DNA of 64,000 bases from Isochrysis galbana (Eukaryota > Haptophyta > Isochrysidales > Isochrysidaceae), in contig CM030931.1 in the NCBI GenBank assembly GCA_018136815.1, positions 1,105,511 through 1,169,510 on the forward strand, read 5' to 3'. Position 1 is the first letter of the stretch; the number at the start of each line of letters is the position of its first letter. Both the position numbers and the translations under genes were made by a program. The notes below the pieces were generated by a model, which saw only the letters and a list, made by a program, of their open reading frames with translations, had not been told where the DNA came from and did not search any database. Shown piece after piece: positions 54,600 through 64,000 of this stretch.

Positions 54600-56345
54600 C
54601 AAGCGAGGCGATGGGGGGTTGACCTCCGTTCATAATGTGGCCGTACCGGACAACGAGGTACTTGACGAGCTTAGTGCTCTCGTCCATTACCTCATGCAAG
54701 ACAACTAAGTTTATACTTAGTTCGCCCATGGGGGGGCACGAGCCCACCTCTCTCTCCACTCCTCCCCTGCCATGGGGGAGGAACCACCCACTCTCCTGGC
54801 ACGCCTGATGGCTTGCCAGGAGCACACAGCCCTGCTGACCCATTCCTCTCCCCACAGGCCCGCCTGACTCGCCCGCCCTGGCCCGTCGTGGCCTGCCCAT
54901 CCCTCTGACCAGCCCCTCCTCCCCCTGGGCCCCCCTGATCAGGACCCCCCAGCCAGCTCCAGTCGACTGGCAGGGGCTCGAGAGCCAGCGAGGGAGAGGT
55001 AGGAGGGGCCAGGGCCATGCCCCAGCCTCACCTGCCCCCTGAGCTGTGCTCCCAGGCCCCTGCCGGCCTCCTGGGGACCTGAAGAGGGGCCGCAGGCGCG
55101 CGCCATGGGCCCCCGCCGCAGGGAAGAGAGGAGGAAAAGGGAAGAGGGAGGGGAGGGGGGAGCGGCAGCTCTCCCCTCCGGCAGAAACGTGTCTTCTCGC
55201 CCCGTTTGGGTAAGAGAAGACGGGGGCGCCAGAGCCAGGAGGGAAGGGCCGCGGCTCGCCGCGGCCACTCGCTCTAGCGAGGGAGATTAGCGCTTCTGGG
55301 CTCCTATCTCACGAATGCCCCCCCCCCCCCTGCGTTGCTTTTACCCGAAAGGGGTTTTCCCCCAGCGTGGACTCGAGGAGAGGACGCGTTGGGGTGCGCG
55401 GGGCCGGTGCATGCACTGGGGGGAGGACAAATGACAAATATCGAGGGGAGGGGGCAGTGCCCCCACCCCCCGGTATCACTCGGACACCTGGCCCGTCAGG
55501 CATGGCGGGATTCCGGGACTGAGACGTTATGTCCAATTAGCTAGTGGGGTTGGCTAGGATATAACATTGATTATTATTATTATTACCTCATGCAAGACTG
55601 GCCCCACCATTGCAACGTGACGCTGGAACGTGGTCCAGCTCATGGGAGTACGCTGCTGTGCGACGCAGAGGCGCTCGTAACCTGCGTGCATGGTGCCGCT
55701 CAGCAGGCACGCCACCACGTCCCGCAGGACATCGCCGGAGAAGCTCACGCGCCTTGCCTTCTTGGGCGGCTGGGTGGCATCTTCGCAGACCTGTTCCTCG
55801 ATGAGGCTCGGCTCGGTGCCAGAGGCGGTTAGCGTTGCATTGCACGGCACATGTACGCGCTCACCACACAGGCTGATCGTGTGCGTGGATCGGCAATTCC
55901 TGCACCGCAGCTTGAGCGTCAGCCCCCACGAGCCATACAGCCGCGACGCAGCCGGCGACTCGTCGGGCACCAGGCTCGACGCCTTCCTGCATGATCCACA
56001 GGCCAGGGCACAACACAGGCTCTGCGCCAGTGCTTTGCCGTTGACCAGATACTGCTTGTCCGGGGCGTGAATGATGGGCGACGGCAGTGGCGGAGCCGAA
56101 GGCTTCCGCAGCCCGCCACAACCCCCTGGCGACCCGAACGGCGACTCCTTCACCGCCCTGCGCACCCTGACCTCCCTCTGCTGCTGACCCTCATCTCCGC
56201 TGCTCGCTGCAGACTCGTTCGTCGTTCTTGGTGCTGCTGGGGCAGCAGCGCAGGCGGGACGTTGGGGGGGCCGCGCCTTGGCTCCGTGCTGGTTCCCCTT
56301 CTGGAAGCCCCTGGTCTTCGCCTTCCTGGACCCACCCACACCCAT
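54600..56345 (-). pseudogene. Transposase-like gene (Mutator-type N-terminal region?) broken by a retroposon
   Basis: The frame starts at 56345 (MGVGGSRKAKTRGFQKGNQH), has a possible zinc knuckle (LKLRCRNCRSTHTISLCGE) and VLRDVVACLLSGTMHAGYER, TPMSWTTFQRHVAMVGPVLH. It is interrupted at 55582 by a family A insertion and resumes in the same frame at 54685 with MDESTKLVKYLVVRYGHIMN. It then runs into the compound microsatellite, so the remaining C-terminus is lost. The arrangement of Cys motif plus a later 'rxGxGyxxxxxxCgxxxxPxSxxTxxxHv' stretch recalls Mutator-like transposases; the DDE core is not present, so the assignment is tentative. Confidence 0.5.
54703..55581 (+). mobile_element. Family A retroposon with 17-bp target duplication
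   Basis: It is flanked by ATTACCTCATGCAAGAC at 54686-54702 and 55582-55598. It begins AACTAAGTTTATACTTAGTT, ends GGATATAACATTGATTATTATTATT. It is the plus-strand counterpart of 45908-46779. Confidence 0.9.
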
Positions 56346-56708
56346 CGCCCATGCTCCCTTGCCCCCCCCCCTTCTCTGCGTGGCACAGAGCGACGCCAGG
56401 CGCAGCGCCTCGCGGCCTCGCCCCGCGAGTTCTCCGCCAGTTCCTGAAACGCCCCCCCCCCCCCCCAGAAAAGCTAGGGAACCACCTTAAGGTTGGGCCG
56501 AACACACGCCTTACTTTATTTGTTATTTGTGGTCAAGTTCGACTATTTTTTTTGTGGGCTACTCCTACTTGTAATCCCCTGTCGCGCCGCGCGGCCGCGC
56601 CGCCGATGCCCACCGGGGAGCGCGGGTCCGGGAAGGGGGGAGGGGGGGGGGGGGGAGGAACAGGGCGGGGGAGCGTGAGAACCCATCAGGTTGGAGAGAG
56701 CCTCGCGC
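56346..56708. other. Divergent region between transposase-like gene and UNR-like gene
   Basis: C- and G-runs (56450-56465, 56636-56657) and ordinary sequence; no further gene. It probably holds the promoter of the gene at 56709. Confidence 0.35.
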
Positions 56709-59700
56709 ATGGAGTCGTCCTCGCCTTCCCCCCCTCCCAACGCGCAGCACGGCGGGCGCGGGCGCGGGCGGGGCGGCCCGCGCGACTTCACCACGCTAAA
56801 TCGTAGGGCAGGCGGCAAGCCCGCGCGCGCGCGCAGCGCCAAGGGTGGCGCGAGCGGAGGCCGGTGGGGCGACGGCAATGACGAGGCCGGGACCATAGCC
56901 ACTCTCAAGGATAACTTCGGCTTCATCGAACCGCTGCGCGAGGGTGGGACAGCACCACCGGGCGAGGACAATATTTTCTTCCACTTTTCCACTTGGTGCG
57001 GCCGCGATGCACCGCGCGTAGGGGACGAGGTCTCATACAGCATTCAGCTTGACCGTCGGACAGGCCGCGATGCTGCCACACGGGTCACGCCGCTCCCGCC
57101 CGGCACGCTGCCAACGCCGCCGCCCCCTGTCTCGATCGCCGCTCGCGCAGTAGTACAGCGCGAAGTGCGCGGCGGCCGCGGTGGAGATGGCTACGGCGGA
57201 CGCCTCGCCATTTTACCCAATGGCGTCGACACAGTGATGGCGATCGGAGATACTGCAAACGGAGGGGCGACGAGACAAGTCGAGGTCATCCCTTTCGACG
57301 CACGCGACTGCGAGCGCGGCACCCAGCTTAATGTTGGAGATCTAGTTGAGTGCATGCTGACCTCGGCTCCTCCTGCGGGGGCATCACAACAGCGCTCCGC
57401 CTCGCGCATCCGGCTTCTCGAGCGAGGTGGCGGGCTGCCACGCGAGCAAGGCGTCGTCATCTCCCTCAAGGACAACTTTGGCTTCATCCGTCCGGAGGCC
57501 TCTGTCGGCGAGGTTTTCTTCCACTTTTCAGAGGCCCCTAGACGCCACGACAGTGTGGCCATGGGCGAACCGTCTCTTGTTGTGGGCGATGAAGTGTCGT
57601 TTGTGCGGACGACTGACCAGCGCTCTCAGAAGGTGGCTGCGACGAATCTCCGTAGCCTACCGGCAGGCACAGTGCGCTTTGAGACCGTCGGGGACGAGAC
57701 ACTGCGCGCCGTCGTGACGCGCCCCATGAGCGGTGGAGACCCACACTTCAAGCCCATCAGCCGACGCGACAAGGCTCAGCACTTCGGCGTGTTGAAACTC
57801 AAGGAGATGCCTGAAGGTGGTGACGCTGCCAACGATGTGCTATGTGACAGCTCAGTGCCCAATGAGGTTGATAGCCTTGGGCCGATGAGAGAGCCGGATG
57901 TTGAGGGGGCAGTGCGGGCGACGGCGGAGCTGGCAATTGCGGACCAAGCTGCCGGCGACGGCGCACTGACTTCGAGCGCTGCTTCCAGTGGTGATGGCAG
58001 CGGCAGGAAGGGTGGCCGCGGAGGGGCGCGCACCTATGGCTTCGCCCTCGACGACATTTGCGAGCCATGGCGTGCCGAGGGTCTGTTTGTAGGAGACGTG
58101 GTAACATTCAAGGTGGCCACCGAACGCGCCACCGGGGATGTTGGTGCGACCGAGGTACGGCTGGAGACGGCCGATTGGAGGCGTGGCTTTGTCACCTCGA
58201 CCCGCGAACATGACGGCATGGGGCTAATCCGTCCCGTGACTGGTGGCACATCGTTGCCTTTCCCGCTAGCGGCGCTACCGACGGTAGCTGTGGGGTCAGA
58301 GGTCGAATATCGTCGATCCACTGAGCCACGTGGCAAGCGCCCAGTTGCTGCCTGCGTGCGTTTAATTCCACCCGGGTCCATTATCTTGGACTGGGTGTGG
58401 CCCCAGCGCTGGGAGGCAGTCGTCAAGACAGCCCCACCGCGCGTGCCCCCGACATCATATAAGAAGGGACACCAGTCCGCTAGTGGCGGTGGCGGAGCAG
58501 ACTCAACGGGCGAAGTCGAGCTCGTCCGCCCTATGGACGCAGATGAAGAAAGTGCTGCAGGTGGCGTCAAGCAGGGTGGGCTTGATATGGGTCAGGCGTG
58601 GGTCCCTGACATTTCCGAGGTGACCCCTATTGTCGGTGAGGTGAAAGCGGGCGAGGGCGAGGTTGCTGCGGTGAAGCCTTACCCGGAGGGGGCAGCGCAG
58701 CGCGCTATCGAATCTCTTCTCTCCAGCACCGCCGGCACCTTGCTCCAGCTGCCTTTGTCGGCGCTGCAAGACTCGCGCACCTCCCTTGCCGCTGGCGATA
58801 TCGTCTCGCTCCAGATTGCCATCTCTGCGATCGATGGTACCATTCGTCCATGTGCAGCTTTGCTGGTGGCAGGAGCTGAGGGTGCGAGCGAGCAAGGCAT
58901 TGTCACTACGGCAAAACACGATTATGGCTTCCTCCGCGCAGCGAGTCGTCCTGGCGTTTTCTTCTTTCACTACTCGGAGCTGCCAGGGCGCACTCACCAG
59001 GTGATATGCAAGCGCACACTCAGCATGTTGCACCACAATCCGTTCACTTCGCACCCCCTTTCCTTACCTTTCAATTCTGTGGAGCTTCCATGTCTCCCGG
59101 CCCTTCTTTGTGATTTGGCAGGTACGCCCTGGCGACGAGTTCGAATTTGTTGTCGCTGCAGCTCCTCCCGACGGCATCACTGCGCCTGTCAAGAAGAAGG
59201 ATCGCGGAAACGCGATACGCCTTCGGCCTTTGCCGCCTGGGACAGTCCAGTTCGAGGACATCCTCATGGAAGCGGCAACCGGTGTCGTGGAGATAGTTGG
59301 AGAAGACTTCGCTGGCAACGTGGACGCTGCAGCCGTGATGGAAGGAGAAGGCGAGGAGGAGGACGCCGAGCCGAGCGAAGGAGGTGAAGGGGGAGGCGAG
59401 GAGGTGACTGAAGGTGGCGGAGGTGGCGGAAGTAGAGCCCGAGGAGTGAGCGGCAGCTCGAAGCGTAGTCGTGCGATAGTGATTCGGTTGGACCAGCTCT
59501 TCGAGGGTGAGCATCTTCGCCTGGCGCCTAGTCGCCGAGCAATGGACCAATCCTTCAGGGGCGCCCTTCCAGCCGCGGGGACGTCGGTCACATGCCGCCT
59601 TGGCAGGCGCAAAACCGATGGCCAGTTGGTGGTGGTCGATGTGCAGCCGGTACCGCTCTGTGGCACTGTGCGCGTATGCCATGGCGCGTCCGGTATTTTG

Positions 59701-60977
59701 CGGGCCACTACGCCGTTGCCTGCCGCTGCCGTCGAGCTTGCCCTCGCCGCAAGGGCTGCTGACGCCGCTGAGGAAGCGGCAAGCGGCTCCACCGGGCTTC
59801 AAGATTTGGTCGGATCGGGAGCATCCTGGGGGCGAGACGACAACACGGCTGCTGCTGCTGAAGCCTCCGATGCAGATGCTAGTGGCAGCGGGGCACCTTC
59901 AACCCCTGCTTGCTCGGCAGATGGACCAAGTGCACCGCCGGCAGCTGTGTACATCTCTGCCGGCCAGTCGCCGTTCCAAAACGCGGCGCCAACAGTCAAA
60001 ACCACCAAGTCCAGGCTAGCAGAGTTGGCTGAGACTCACTCGGATAAGGGCGCACAGCAGGTCAATATGTGGCTCTGCATGGATCTCGCTGTCCACACCC
60101 GCGCATCACTGACTTCACCGGGGTGGGATCCACCAAATAAACGTGCATTTAGCTATGTCCACATCTAATGCAGAGACCGCAGAGGATAGTGTAAATACTA
60201 AATCGCCTGCTTGTACGGTGACGACAGCAGGTGTTGCTCTGGCGCTTGCATACCCGACCCTCACCAGCGAGATACCCGGCCTCAATTCGCCCGCAGGTGC
60301 CGTTTGGCATGTGTGATACCATCTGCGACTCGAAGCGAGAGGCGAGAGTTGGAGTGGGCGATGAGGTGAGCTCAGTGGGGGGAAACGTACCGGGTGATAT
60401 TTGATGCGGCTGAGTAAACGCTCGCCTCGTAGTGATGCTGCGTCCAATCTAGAGTGCGTTCTTCAACTCTAGAGCACGTTTTGAGTCAGCACGGGAGTGT
60501 CTTCCGCACTCCATTCGCGGCGTTCCCCTTGTTCAGGTCGAATTTGCTCTCTGCTTCGATCCTAAGACCTTGCAGCTTGTCGCACGTCGGGTCCGCGTTA
60601 CCAAAGATTCCAACGAGGCGGATGGCACCGAATACACCAAGCGGCAGGTGCGTATGCCTCGATGGCACTCTCGCATCTTTCAGCATCGTTCATGCTTTGT
60701 CAGCACACCACAACCCGCCGGTGATACACGTCCTCACGCATTGTTTTGACGTCCTCTAGTGATGTTAATCCACGTCAGCACTCGCCATGACATACTTGGG
60801 CCTCTTTTCCCTTGCGCATCAACTGGGTACAACTACCCCTCCCTGATCTGCAAATTTCAGGTGGATCCAGCAAAGATGACTCGTTTCGCGAAAGGCCCAG
60901 ATGGCACCCGCGGCTTTGCGATTGGCCGGGGTAAACCCCTAGCACCCGTTGACGAAAGGGCAGCCATTGAGGCATAG
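56709..60977 (+). CDS. UNR/CSDE1-like protein with multiple cold-shock domains, 5 exons
   Basis: The exons are 56709-59000, 59122-60060, 60296-60364, 60537-60647 and 60861-60977; all introns are GT-AG phase 0, giving 1175 residues. Canonical cold-shock domains with RNP1/RNP2 motifs are visible (GTIATLKDNFGFIEPL with NIFFHFS; GVVISLKDNFGFIRPE with VFFHFSE; GIVTTAKHDYGFLRA with VFFFHYSEL). Divergent ones lie between (WRRGFVTSTREHDGMGLIRP). The end is VGVGDEVEFALCFD then RFAKGPDGTRGFAIGRGK, matching the SUZ-C-like tail of UNR. The N-terminus is RG-rich (GGRGRGRGGPR), an RNA-binding feature. UNR proteins bind mRNAs to control translation and stability. Exon 3 is short and rests on splice phase and the GDE|VEF junction. 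Confidence 0.85.
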
Positions 60978-61460
60978 CGTGCGGAATATGTACATCATCC
61001 TGCGACAATGACGGGGTCGGCATACAAAGCGTGGAGATTACGGCGGAAAGGGCGACACACAAAGCGTGGAGATCGGAATCCCCGCTCAAGATGGAGTCGC
61101 GGCAAGTGTTTGGATTTTTCCGTATCGTGAGTAATCGAATTGGATAGAGCCGGTGATGTCGCCTGAAGAGGGGTAGGATGAAGCAGGCGTAGGTGATAGA
61201 TTGACTTCGACGTGGTGGATCTTGCGCCGCGCTGGACGCCGGCAGCGATAGGTTAACCGCAGCCGCGCTCGGCTACATTCTTCCACGTGATACGCGATTT
61301 CACGTGTCGTTCCATTCGAGTAGGTAGGTACATTGCACGTTGCTATTGCGCTGACAGCATTAATTAGACCGCGCGCATTTATTAGTGGTGCTTTGGATGC
61401 GCTTGTCGCACATGTGTGGCTGATGGCGCGTTGCTGTGTCGTGTTGCTGGCTTCTTCTAC
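60978..61460. other. Intergenic, unrecognised
   Basis: 3' UTR of the UNR-like gene followed by sequence without recognised features until the reverse-transcriptase remnant. Confidence 0.3.
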
Positions 61461-61760
61461 TTCTACTACACAGTCGGGAGCGGAGTGCCACAAGGCTGCC
61501 CGCTCTCGCCCGCCTCACCTTCCTGCTAACCACGGAAGCGCTTACGAGAGCCATAAATGGCGACGCCGACATTGAAGGTGTCGACCTCATCAACGGATAC
61601 GACCTCAAAATTAGCCAATTCGCGGATGACACGGCTCTTATAATATTACTAATAACAAAGAACTACGCGAGTATGAAAAAGGCACTCCAATGGGTCAACG
61701 CCCACGAAAGAGCGACGGGAGGGAAAACTAAAACTAATGGAACCAAATTCCAGGGTCCAA
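61461..61760 (+). pseudogene. Non-LTR reverse transcriptase core fragment, frameshifted
   Basis: FYYTVGSGVPQGCPLSP (motif B region) is followed after a frame change near 61510 by LTFLLTTEALTRAI and LKISQFADDTALI (motif C with the catalytic Asp pair), then a helix (MKKALQWVNAHERATGGKT). Spacing between motifs is normal for LINE RTs. Flanking domains are absent. Confidence 0.8.
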
Positions 61761-61844
61761 GGCGAGAAGCGCTCAATCACCATCACCCACAGCATGGAAA
61801 AGCGTTCAATCACCATCAGCCTACACGTGGATATAATAAACTTC

Positions 61845-62290
61845 ATAATATTCTTACCGCACTCGCGGCGAATGGAACCACTACCTACACGTTGTATACT
61901 TTCTACACCCCCACTCCCCCAGCCCTTCCCCCCCCGCCATCAAGCGGCTCCCCCCGTGCACTACTAGGGGGATAGGGGTGAAGGGCTTAGATATATGGTC
62001 CGGTGGCCCGCGCCCCCCCCGGTGATCCGTTCCCCCCGCTTCCTCCTCTGCCTACCGGGCTGGTGGCGGCCTCAGACCCGACTTATCATGTAAACAGGTG
62101 CGGGACTTACCTATTTTCCGGTGAGCGGAGCTCTCGCTCCGCCCACCCCCTTCTCCGCGCTCTCTCTCCCCTCTCCTGCAGGCACGCACGATGGCGCGCC
62201 TGCGACGGGCCTGCAGCTGCCCCTGGCGACCCCTGGAGGCTCCTGGAGGCCAGCTCAGGGGGCAGAGGAGGCTAGGGCTGACACCCCTTG
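61845..62290 (-). mobile_element. Hairpin-start-type retroposon, 3' half
   Basis: Inverse of 23100-23540: ATATTCTTACCGC at the left edge, CCCGTGCACTACTAGGGGGA, GGTGAGCGGAGCTCTCGCTC. The 5' hairpin end is missing at 62290, where ORF1-like sequence begins. Confidence 0.6.
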
Positions 62291-62861
62291 ATGACGGCGG
62301 GGCATAGTCCCGGTAGGCTGGGCTTCGGAAGCTGATTACCTCAGCTTCACCCACTTCAGACTCATCATCTCGAAGGTGAGGAGGCGGATCAAATTGAATC
62401 AGAGGGAGGGGACCCTCCTCCACCTCATTGGCCAACTCAGCGACGCTGAAGTTGGCTTCATGCGGGAGAGGGTCATGCCCCACCATGGCCCGCTGTAATT
62501 GCACCCGGTGGGTGACAAAGGCAGCGGACGGAGGCTCACCATCCGACACGAGCTGGTCGGAGCCAATCATGGGGATAGCAGCCGGAGTGATGGGTGGCAT
62601 TGGCGCAGCCTCAGTGGTCGTGGGATCACTCGGGAATCCCACGGGAACAGAAGCTGCAGCGGGCAGAGAAGGTTCCTTGAGAGGTTCCTCCTCTGCGGCC
62701 GAGGACGGAAGCTTTGATTTCGTGCTTGTCGAGTCGAGCGGAGCCGGAGGGCTCTGAGCCACTCCGTCGCGAGCAGCACCGGCGGCTAGCGCGGCGCTTT
62801 GGCCCTCCTCCCCACCGGGAGTCGGGTGAATGAAATTCTGGACTGGGTCGGGCAACCCCAT
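62290..62861 (-). pseudogene. Retroelement ORF1-like protein, truncated
   Basis: The frame starts MGLPDPVQNF at 62861 and continues Pro/Ala/Glu-rich (VAELANEVEEGPLPL, FDPPPHLRDDESEVGEAEVI). It stays open past 62290 only by running into the retroposon. Its first part is duplicated at 3167-3298. No domain is recognised; the position after a leader shared with the LINE region suggests ORF1. Confidence 0.5.
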
Positions 62862-64000
62862 TTGGGTGTCTGGACGGGGAACGAACGGCGAACGAAGGGC
62901 TGTGGGGCGGCGAGGCGCTCCTAGCGGCCCTAGTGTGTTGGGTTTTAAGAGATTGTTAGACCTACAAAGAACTCTTCCCTCAGGGAGGGAGCCTAGGCTG
63001 CTTGAGTGCAGCGACGCAGCGAACAACGACGGACAACGGAGCTGAGAACAACAGGTTACACCGACTCACGAACACACCGGAATCATTCACCCAAACCAAG
63101 CAAATTATCAAGCAACCGCGACCCCAAATCACCGATAACTCAAACACGTCGCGAGAGACGGAGAGAGAGAGCGAGAGAGAGAGAGAGAGACTCCGCAGCG
63201 ACGGCCGGAGCGTGTCTCCGTTGTAACTTCCCACGTAGCGGAGAGTCCGAAGGGGAGCGTCCTGTCGCGCGACCACGGCGATCACTTTGGATACAGATCG
63301 CGACGAGATATCTTCACGACCGAATAAATCTTGCCGTTGAGCGTGAACCTTCTAGACGCTTCTAACGAACAACCCTGAGTAGCAACCAAGGGGAAGAAAC
63401 ACCAAAGGGGCCAAGGGCTTGCATGTAGCTTGCATCAAGGGGAAAGATTCCCTCACCTAAGAAGCGAACCTAGATTGATCTCCAAGGGGAGATGGCAAAT
63501 TAAACCTCAAATCTCGAGCGGATAGAGCAACCGACTCGCTCGCCAAAAACCTTGACCGAGAAGAAAGAAGCAAGGACCTACAAGCCAAGGGTAGCGGACC
63601 TAGGGAAGGTGAGAGGAAATTTCCGAACGCCAACGCGAACGCCAAACGCGGGAAGGCAACGAAACCCTAACCCGGCTAAGCAGAACCTACGAAGAACAGG
63701 CCTGGACGACAACGAAAGACAGCAGGTCCCAAGAAAGAACCGGAACCCAACAAGAAACAACAAGCCTTGCAAGAAGCTAAACAAGCCTTCACAAGGTGAC
63801 CTGAGAGCCTGAGACAAGCGCGCAGCGAGTGACAGGCGACCTGGCTCCTTTGGGTCAAGATTACCCGAAAGGAGGAAACCTGGAATCTAGACCTGACAAA
63901 CAGGCTAGAAGGAAAGAAACGAGAACTCGAATTCTAGATCGCTAGGGACGAACCCTACCAACCTAGATGTACCTGAGCTTCACCGTGTGGCCGCACGGCG
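62862..64000 (-). mobile_element. Retroelement 5' leader region
   Basis: 63060-63470 is collinear with 7990-8460 and 62740-63090 with inverted 2940-3298. The rightmost 500 bp (63500-64000) is A/G-rich with no clear ORF; the element may extend beyond the window. Confidence 0.5.

Overview
This is nuclear DNA of a eukaryote, most probably a unicellular alga. Protein genes are split by GT-AG introns of roughly 60-230 bp, there are no operons, and the space between genes is packed with dispersed repeats, microsatellites and retroelement debris. A very long SPPP-type proline-rich ectodomain, as in algal wall and surface proteins, supports an alga. The lineage (chlorophyte, haptophyte or other) cannot be fixed from this window.

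Seven host genes have exon models whose phases close exactly: an algal conserved protein of unknown function (899-1973 +), an SCFD2-like Sec1/Munc18 protein (4221-7230 +), a tubulin-tyrosine-ligase-like protein with an N-terminal membrane anchor (18130-15142 -), an ABCG transporter fused to a Cys-rich and Pro-rich ectodomain (24530-30977 +), a SNF2 ATPase carrying PA-like and RING domains (37816-33860 -), a CPA2-type cation/proton antiporter (43202-40264 -), and an UNR/CSDE1-like multi cold-shock-domain protein (56709-60977 +). A homeodomain protein (49490-47477 -) also closes in three exons. Smaller or less certain genes lie at 11977-12714 and 20352-20801 (+), with fragments at 3473-3880 and 19240-19887 (-). 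The genes act in trafficking, tubulin-type modification, transport, chromatin, transcription and RNA binding; they form no visible pathway together.

The rest is mostly mobile DNA. It includes a nested copia-type LTR retrotransposon (51348-53714) with two 632-bp LTRs and a 5-bp target duplication; pieces of non-LTR retrotransposons (7430-11395, 61461-61760, 62290-64000); a transposase-like gene (56345 down to about 54600, -) broken by a retroposon with a 17-bp target duplication; and several modular families of short elements. One superfamily starts with a small hairpin whose stem changes sequence between copies while staying paired, often directly upstream of an ATGGAGCGCGC start. Another family consists of palindromic elements built from repeated short words, with a filled and an empty insertion site both present in the window.

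Layout: 0-4 kb repeats and two gene fragments; 4-7.2 SCFD2-like; 7.4-11.4 LINE pieces; 11.5-15 short gene and repeats; 15-18.1 TTL-like; 18.2-24 repeats with one small gene; 24.5-31 ABCG; 31-33.8 repeats; 33.9-37.8 SNF2; 38-40 repeats; 40.3-43.2 antiporter; 43.8-46.9 cluster of short elements; 47.5-49.5 homeodomain; 50-56 nested transposons and microsatellite; 56.7-61 UNR-like; 61-64 retroelement remains.
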